Assembly: GCA_046155885.1 (NCBI GenBank)
Contig: JBJXFU010000036.1
Location: 1-19,134, forward strand
Source: JAOADN01 sp046155885
Lineage (GTDB): Bacteria > Pseudomonadota > Alphaproteobacteria > Rhodobacterales > Rhodobacteraceae
Reading direction: 5' to 3'
Length of the DNA: 19,134 nt
Each line of letters begins with the position of its first letter. Position 1 is the first letter of the stretch. Position numbers and translations under genes: made by a program. Under the pieces are notes generated by a model that saw nothing but the letters and a program-made list of their open reading frames with translations, did not search any database and had not been told where the DNA came from. Positions 14,356 to 19,134 of this stretch are shown one piece after another.

Positions 14356-16260
14356 ATGAGCCAGTTCGCCTCGGCCGCCGACCGCGACGCCGTCGAACGC
14401 GAGATGAGTTACGCCGACCGCGACCTGCCGAAGACGCTGTGGGAATTCCTTTCCGCCGTCAGGGCGCGCCACGGCGCGCGGCCGGCCATCGGGTTCCAGA
14501 TCCTCTCCGACCCCGCCTCGCGGGCCGAGACGGTGACATGGGAGACCTTCGCGGGCCGGGCGACGCAGGCGGCGAACCTGTTCCGCAGTCTCGGCGTGGG
14601 CGAGGGCGACGTGGTGGCCTACCTGCTGCCGAACGCGGTCGAGACGGCCGAGGTGCTGGTCGGCGGGTCGATCGCGGGGATCGTCAACCCGATCAACCCG
14701 CTTCTGGAACCCGCGCAGATCGCCGCGATCCTGCGCGAGACAAAGGCGAAGGTGCTGGTCACGCTGAAGGCCTTCCCGAAGACCGACGTGGCGCAGAAGG
14801 CGGCCGAGGCGGTGCTGCACGCGCCCGAGGTGAAGCATGTGCTGGAAGTCGATCTGAACCGCTATCTCGGGTTTCCGAAGTCGCTGATCGTGCCCTTCAT
14901 CCGGCCGAAGAATCCGGTCGCGCACAAGGCGGCGGTGCGGTCGTACCGGGCCGAGGCGGCCAGGCACCCGTCCGACCGCCTGAGCTTCGCCGATGCGGTC
15001 GGCGACCGGGTGGCGGCCTATTTCCACACCGGCGGCACCACCGGCATGCCGAAAATCGCGCGCCACCGCTATTCGGGGATGATCTACAACGGCTGGCTGG
15101 GCGCCCGGCTGCTGTTCCGGGAAACCGACGTGCTGATCTGCCCCTTGCCGCTGTTCCACGTCTTCGCTGCCTACCCGATCCTGATGTCCTGCATCGCCTC
15201 GGGCGCGCAGATGGTCCTGCCCACCCCGGCGGGCTACCGGGGCGAAGGCGTGATGGACAACTTCTGGAAGCTGATCGAACGCTGGCACGTGACCTTCCTG
15301 ATCACCGTGCCCACCGCCATCTCGGCCCTGATGCAGCGCCCGGTGAACGCCGATGTCTCGTCGCTGAAAATCGCCATCTCGGGTTCGGCGGCGCTGCCGG
15401 TCGAGCTTTACAACCGCTTCGAGGCGGCGACCGGGGTGGAGATCGCCGAAGGCTACGGGCTGACCGAGGCGACCTGCCTGGTGTCCTGCAACCCCATCGA
15501 CGGGGCAAAGAAGGTGGGTTCGGTCGGGCTTGCCCTGCCGCATACCCATGTCCGCATCCTGAAGCGCGACGGGGCTGGCGGGTTCCTTGACTGCGGCGGC
15601 GACGAGGTGGGGGAAATCTGCGTTTCGAACCCCGGGGTCTGGCCGGGCTCGACCTATACCGAAGAGGACAAGAACCGCGAACTTTTCGCGGAAGGCACGT
15701 TCCTGAGGACCGGCGATCTGGGACGGATCGACGCGGACGGCTATCTCTGGATCACCGGGCGGGCCAAGGACCTGATCATCCGGGGTGGCCACAACATTGA
15801 CCCCGCGGAAATCGAGGAGGCGCTGGCGGGGCATCCGGCGGTGGCCTTCGTCGGCGCCATCGGCCAGCCCGACGCCTTCGCGGGCGAACTGCCCTGCGCC
15901 TATGTCGAACTGGTCGCGGGCGGCAAGACCGCGCCCGAGGAACTGCTCGCCTATGCCCGCGACCGCATCACCGAACGTGCGGCGGTGCCGAAGCATATCG
16001 AGATCCTGCCGACCCTGCCGAAAACCGCCGTCGGCAAGATTTTCAAGCCCGAACTGCGGCGGATGGCCATTGCTCGGGTCTATGACGAGGCGCTGGCCAA
16101 GGCCGGCATCGCGGCGCGGGTCGCGGGCGTGGCCGAGGACCGCAAGCGCGGGCTGGTGGCGCGGATCGAAGGCGCGGCCGGCGCCGCGATCGACCTCGGC
16201 GCGGTCGATAAGGTGCTGGGCGAGTTCACGGTGCCGTGGGAGGATGCCAGGGGCGGCTGA
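14356..16260 (+). CDS. Acyl-CoA synthetase (AMP-dependent, ANL superfamily)
   Basis: The 634-aa enzyme activates a carboxylate to acyl-AMP and then acyl-CoA. Motifs: ATP-binding loop HTGGTTGMPK (224-233), GYGLTEAT (366-373), RTGDLGRIDADGYLWITGRAKDLIIRGGHNIDP (451-483) and the adenylating lysine Lys561 in KTAVGKIFKPEL. Beyond the core it has a hydrophobic 165-200 segment (LGFPKSLIVPFIRP) that may touch the membrane, and a C-terminal extension of about 60 residues. I recall both features in long Rhodobacterales relatives. The substrate is unknown but probably a fatty or aromatic acid. The ATG at 14356 has a strong GGGGAGGA site 5 bases upstream. A hairpin follows the stop. Confidence 0.94.
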   Translation: MSQFASAADRDAVEREMSYADRDLPKTLWEFLSAVRARHGARPAIGFQILSDPASRAETVTWETFAGRATQAANLFRSLGVGEGDVVAYLLPNAVETAEVLVGGSIAGIVNPINPLLEPAQIAAILRETKAKVLVTLKAFPKTDVAQKAAEAVLHAPEVKHVLEVDLNRYLGFPKSLIVPFIRPKNPVAHKAAVRSYRAEAARHPSDRLSFADAVGDRVAAYFHTGGTTGMPKIARHRYSGMIYNGWLGARLLFRETDVLICPLPLFHVFAAYPILMSCIASGAQMVLPTPAGYRGEGVMDNFWKLIERWHVTFLITVPTAISALMQRPVNADVSSLKIAISGSAALPVELYNRFEAATGVEIAEGYGLTEATCLVSCNPIDGAKKVGSVGLALPHTHVRILKRDGAGGFLDCGGDEVGEICVSNPGVWPGSTYTEEDKNRELFAEGTFLRTGDLGRIDADGYLWITGRAKDLIIRGGHNIDPAEIEEALAGHPAVAFVGAIGQPDAFAGELPCAYVELVAGGKTAPEELLAYARDRITERAAVPKHIEILPTLPKTAVGKIFKPELRRMAIARVYDEALAKAGIAARVAGVAEDRKRGLVARIEGAAGAAIDLGAVDKVLGEFTVPWEDARGG

Positions 16261-16261
16261 G

Positions 16262-16278
16262 CGCGGCGGGGGGCCGCG
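16262..16278 (+). terminator. Hairpin just after the acyl-CoA synthetase
   Basis: CGCGGC and GCCGCG pair perfectly across a five-G loop, starting one base after the stop codon. There is no U tract. Confidence 0.45.
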
Positions 16279-16681
16279 TGGCCCTCTGCATCCGGGCAGC
16301 GGCGCCGGGTCCTGCCGATAACCGGTGCGCGGCTGTTGACGGGCGGGATGAGCCTTGGCGGACTCTGCTTTGCCCCCGGCCGGGCTGAGCGGGAATAGGC
16401 AGCCTTCCAGTGGAAGGATGCCGCCGCTCATCCGGACACGGTTCCACCCAGCCGCTGACGCGCGCGAAGACAAGAGGGGATCGCCTGACCGCGGGCGGGC
16501 GGTATCGCCCGCCCATGGGGCGGTCGGGCGATACCCGGTCGCTGAGGCGACCAGGTGGCAAGTGGGGCCGTGGTCGCATGGCAGGGCCGATGGGCCCTGC
16601 CAAGGGGGCGGGGGCGATTGAGGCAGGTACATCCCCTTCCTGCTGCCCCCCAAGCCTGAAGGCCGGTCCCTCCCGCTCCGG
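16279..16681. repeat. Gene-free interval with a cluster of perfect hairpins
   Basis: No credible gene is seen. The interval holds four perfect inverted repeats within 200 bases: CCTTCC/GGAAGG at 16403-16417; GGTATCGCCCG/CGGGCGATACC at 16501-16535 (11 bp, 13-base loop); GGTCGC/GCGACC at 16537-16552; and GGCAGGGCC/GGCCCTGCC at 16580-16601 (9 bp, 4-base loop). This density suggests a composite palindromic element of the REP/BIME kind or a structured RNA. Confidence 0.6.
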
Positions 16682-16912
16682 TCAGAGCGGACCCGTTCCC
16701 ACGTCGTCCGACCCTACCCGGTCGGCCAGCGCGATCAGCCAGTTCAGGCAGTCCTCCTCCGCCGGATCGAGCGTCGCGCGCGTCAGGATCGACGTCGCGC
16801 GCGGCCGGAATTCCTGCCAGCGCAGGCAGAAATCCGCCAGATCGCGGGCCTTGTGGCCGGCCGGCGACGGGTGGCTGGGCCTGGGCGGGGGAAACTCGTT
16901 CGGCCGGAACAT
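16682..16912 (-). CDS. Small hypothetical protein, 76 aa
   Basis: The protein has a proline-rich start (MFRPNEFPPPRPSHPSP), then a helical core ARDLADFCLRWQEFRPRATSILTRATLDPAEEDCLNWLIALADRVG. The core has the hydrophobic spacing of a real folded protein, unlike the arginine-rich shadow frames around it. AGGA lies about 10 bases before the ATG. It is divergent from the TPR regulator. I do not recognise a family. Confidence 0.6.
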   Translation of the reverse strand: MFRPNEFPPPRPSHPSPAGHKARDLADFCLRWQEFRPRATSILTRATLDPAEEDCLNWLIALADRVGSDDVGTGPL

Positions 16913-17060
16913 GGTTCAGATCCTGAAGAACGCGCAGGGCAGGGCACGCCGGTCGCCGGGAAACCCGGAACCGGCGGCGAGCGCGCCGGTTGCGTCGCCT
17001 CGCTTGAAGGACGATAGCGCGCCCGCGGCCGCGAAATACGTGAAAAAAGTGTGAAGGCTC

Positions 17061-17089
17061 TTTGCCGAAGCAACCTGCGGGCGTAGTTT
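17061..17089 (+). promoter_or_regulatory. Weak candidate promoter for the TPR regulator gene
   Basis: TTTGCC (17061-17066) and TAGTTT (17084-17089) are separated by 17 bases, about 65 bases before the ATG at 17157. The -35 match is poor. Confidence 0.3.
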
Positions 17090-17156
17090 AGGTGGGGTCG
17101 GCCAACAGTGGAGCCCTGGTTGGGGCCCCGGAGCCCGGGGGGGCGGGGGGACGAAG

Positions 17157-18797
17157 ATGGGCGAAAAGCTCCTTGACGTGTGCCTGTTCGGTGCCTGCGT
17201 CGTGCGTCATTCGGGAGCCGCTTTCGAAATCACCGGCGCCAAGCACAAGGCGCTCTTCGCGCTTCTGGTCACCGCGCCGATGGGCCGGCGGACGCGCACC
17301 TGGCTGCAGGACATGCTCTGGGGCACGTCCTGCTTCGACAGCGGCCGGCAAAGCCTTCGCCGGGCGCTTTCCGACATCAAGCAGGCAATGGGCCCGCATT
17401 TCGAACGCATCCTGACCGTCTCGAACGCCGAAATCGCCATCAACCAGTCGCTTGTCCACTTCGTCGGGCGCCCCGGCGGCGGCGAGTTCCTGGAAGGCAT
17501 CGACATCCGCGAGGAAGAGTTCGAGGACTGGCTGCGTTCGGTCCGGCAGAACCCGGCCCAGATCTTCGCGCTTTACAGCCCCGCCGCGCAGCCGCCGCCG
17601 CCGGCCATCCTGCCGTCGATCGTCGTGCTGCCCTTCCGCATGGTGATGACGCCGCCCGAGCTGCACCCCCTGGGCGACTGGCTGGCCGAGGAAATCTCGC
17701 GCTCGCTGTCGCGGTCCAGCCTGATCGAGGTGATCGCGATCCTGTCGTCGCGGGAAATCCGCCGCAGCGCCATCGACGTGCTCGACCTGCGGACGCGGCT
17801 GAAGGTCGATTACTGCGTCGTCGGCAGCTGCCGCGCGCGGGGCGACCGGATCGTCGTTGCCGCCGAATGCCTCGATACCGCCACCGGCCGCATCCTGTGG
17901 TCGCGCGAGGTCGTGGCCTCGCTGTCCGAGCTTCTGGAGGTGGCGAGCCCGGCCGTGGCCGAAATCGTCCGCTCGGTCGGCCGCTCCATCGCCTCCGAGG
18001 CGATGCGCCATGTGCACGGCCGCCGGCTGACCGACCTTGCCGACCACCAGCTTCTGGTCGCGGGCGTGGGGATGATGCACGATCAGCGCCTGACCGCCTT
18101 CGCCCGGTCGCGCGAGCTGATCGAGGAAGCCGCGCGCCGCGCCCCCAACGCGCCGGAACCCTCGGCCTGGCTGGCCGAGTGGTACGTGATGTCGGTCTTC
18201 AACAACTGGAGCACCGACGTCGCCGCTGATATCGGCCGCGCGCTCGACCATTCCTCGCGTGCGCTCGATCTCGACCCCGACAACGCCTTCGCGCTGACCG
18301 TGGACGGGGTGGTGCACAACAACCTGACGCTGCGCCTCGACCTGGCGGGTGACCGGTTCGAGGCGGCGCTCGACCGCAATCCGAACGAGGCGATGGCCTG
18401 GCTCTGCCGGGGGTTCCTGTCGGCCTACCGCGATGGCGGGGTGCGGGCGGTGGAGATGGTGGAAAAGGCGCGCCGGCTTTCGCCGCTCGACCCCTTCGGC
18501 TATTTCTACGACTGCTTCGCCGCCTCGGCGTATCTGTCGCTGGGGGATTACGCGACGGCGCTGACGCTCGCCGACCAGTCGCTGGCGCAGAACCGCCGCC
18601 ACCCCTCGACCATCCGCGCCCGCATCTGCGCGCTGCACAACCTCGGGCGGGTGCAAGAGGCGCGCGCGGCGGCGGCCGGTCTGCTGACGGTGCAGCCGGG
18701 CTTCACGCTGGATGGCTACCGGCGGTCGCACCCGGCGGCGGGCTTCAAGCTTGGCCGCGACGTCATCGCGGCGCTGGCGGCTTCGGGGATCGGGTAG
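17157..18797 (+). CDS. Winged-helix/TolB-like/TPR regulatory protein
   Basis: The 546-aa protein appears cytosolic. Residues 1-125 resemble the winged-helix domain of SARP/CadC-type regulators as found in Rhodobacterales (LFGACVVRHSG, GAKHKALFALLVTAPMGRRTR, SGRQSLRRALSDIKQAMG, EFLEGIDIREEEFEDWLR). Residues 154-255 look like the TolB-like segment seen in adenylate-cyclase-like and CadC-like regulators (SIVVLPF, VDYCVVGSCRARGDRIVVAAECLDTATGRILWSRE). Residues 315-520 form TPR-like helical repeats (SRALDLDPDNAFAL, KARRLSPLDPFGYF, LADQSLAQNRRHPS). No transmembrane helix or cyclase catalytic domain is present. The ATG at 17157 follows a GGGGGGA site. No obvious target gene lies beside it; the ligand and regulon are unknown. 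Confidence 0.87.
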   Translation: MGEKLLDVCLFGACVVRHSGAAFEITGAKHKALFALLVTAPMGRRTRTWLQDMLWGTSCFDSGRQSLRRALSDIKQAMGPHFERILTVSNAEIAINQSLVHFVGRPGGGEFLEGIDIREEEFEDWLRSVRQNPAQIFALYSPAAQPPPPAILPSIVVLPFRMVMTPPELHPLGDWLAEEISRSLSRSSLIEVIAILSSREIRRSAIDVLDLRTRLKVDYCVVGSCRARGDRIVVAAECLDTATGRILWSREVVASLSELLEVASPAVAEIVRSVGRSIASEAMRHVHGRRLTDLADHQLLVAGVGMMHDQRLTAFARSRELIEEAARRAPNAPEPSAWLAEWYVMSVFNNWSTDVAADIGRALDHSSRALDLDPDNAFALTVDGVVHNNLTLRLDLAGDRFEAALDRNPNEAMAWLCRGFLSAYRDGGVRAVEMVEKARRLSPLDPFGYFYDCFAASAYLSLGDYATALTLADQSLAQNRRHPSTIRARICALHNLGRVQEARAAAAGLLTVQPGFTLDGYRRSHPAAGFKLGRDVIAALAASGIG

Positions 18798-18852
18798 GCG
18801 ACTGGTCCTGCATTCCGGGGCGGTTTGAATCCTTCCTGCTCCGCCCTCTCTG

Positions 18853-18914
18853 CCCCCCTTGCCCGGAACTGCTGCTCAGCGGCCCGGGCGGGCGCCGCCC
18901 TCTGGTGCGGGGGC
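18853..18914 (+). repeat. Internally deleted copy of the intergenic repeat
   Basis: The left end of the repeat (CCCCTTGCCCGGAACTGCTG) is joined directly to its right end (GGGCGCCGCCCTCTGGTG). The central 110 or so bases, including the invariant core, are missing. It lies about 70 bases upstream of full copy C. Nothing gene-like is visible in 18798-19134. Confidence 0.65.
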
Positions 18915-18959
18915 GAGAAGGAAGAAGCGATGCTGCCTGCCCCTGACGTCTTCCTTCTC
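18915..18959. other. Perfect 11-bp hairpin between two repeat copies
   Basis: GAGAAGGAAGA (18915-18925) and TCTTCCTTCTC (18949-18959) are perfect complements with a 23-base spacer and additional flanking G/C pairing. It is the last strong structure after the TPR regulator gene and could terminate it, or belong to the repeat junction. Confidence 0.55.
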
Positions 18960-18982
18960 CCCGCCCCGCCCGACATTCACCG

Positions 18983-19134
18983 TCCCCCTTGCCCGGAACA
19001 GCCGCGTGAGCCACCCGGGCGGCGCCCGACCGCCCGCCCGATTGCTTTCGGGCGCGGGCGCCACCGCACCGGCGGTCTGCGGGAACACCGGCAGGGTTGG
19101 AGGCACCATAAAGCGCGGACCAACGCCGTTGGCG
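18983..19134 (+). repeat. Structured intergenic repeat, copy C (right end cut by window)
   Basis: It starts TCCCCCTTGCCCGGAACAGC and carries the invariant 30-base core at 19094-19123. The left half of the outer inverted repeat, GGCGCCCGACCGC, is at 19021-19033; its partner lies beyond the window. A left-end stem pairs GCCCGG (18991-18996) with CCGGGC (19015-19020). It has the same orientation as copies A and B. Confidence 0.85.

Noticed and set aside
14233..16653. Minus-strand open frame of 806 codons opposite the acyl-CoA synthetase
   Set aside because: The plus strand carries every ANL motif in order. The minus frame is histidine/arginine/glutamine-rich without recognisable domains.
17088..18731. 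Minus-strand open frame of 547 codons opposite the TPR regulator
   Set aside because: Shadow of the plus-strand gene, with no domain signal and no ribosome site that stands out.

Overview
The window is very GC-rich (clearly well above 60%, with third codon positions almost always G or C). Its gene content points to an alphaproteobacterium of the Rhodobacterales (Rhodobacter/Rhodovulum/Paracoccus type); the genus cannot be fixed from this stretch alone. Sixteen protein genes and one tRNA gene can be supported. Most look like ordinary chromosomal housekeeping or envelope genes. I see no prophage, integrase, transposase, CRISPR array or toxin-antitoxin pair.

Layout. 1-290: one copy plus a partial copy of a structured intergenic repeat. 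398-1394 (minus): a DUF1178 protein and a Nudix hydrolase. 1536-1732: second full repeat copy. 1813-3114 (minus): Kdo transferase waaA, with tRNA-Cys(GCA) upstream on the same strand. 3546-7563 (plus): a divergent isoaspartate-methyltransferase-like protein translationally coupled to a TolC-family outer-membrane channel, then a 625-aa acidic, disordered protein with PopZ/DUF2497-like ends. 7988-11167 (minus): a small conserved Rhodobacterales protein with a long leader, then an MsbA-like ABC exporter gene followed by ygfZ in one transcription unit. 11381-12583 (plus): a class V aminotransferase. 12671-14220 (minus): a HisC-like aminotransferase overlapping a PACE-family efflux gene by four bases. 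14356-16260 (plus): an acyl-CoA synthetase. 16682-16912 (minus): a small hypothetical protein. 17157-18797 (plus): a cytosolic regulator with an N-terminal winged helix, a TolB-like domain and TPRs. 18798-19134: a shortened repeat copy and a further full copy cut by the window end.

Functional themes are envelope biogenesis and export (waaA, MsbA-like exporter, TolC, PACE pump), PLP-dependent amino-group transfer, fatty-acid or carboxylate activation, and cell-pole organisation (PopZ-like). The least explained content is not a classical gene. It is the repeat family, present as three substantial and two partial copies in the same orientation. The three substantial copies share a 30-base identical core, and where the stems are visible they keep pairing although their sequence differs. 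Other points worth attention are the PopZ-like protein with a hexanucleotide satellite in its acidic linker, a rare-codon patch inside the class V aminotransferase, a start codon buried in a perfect palindrome, and two dense inverted-repeat intergenic regions.
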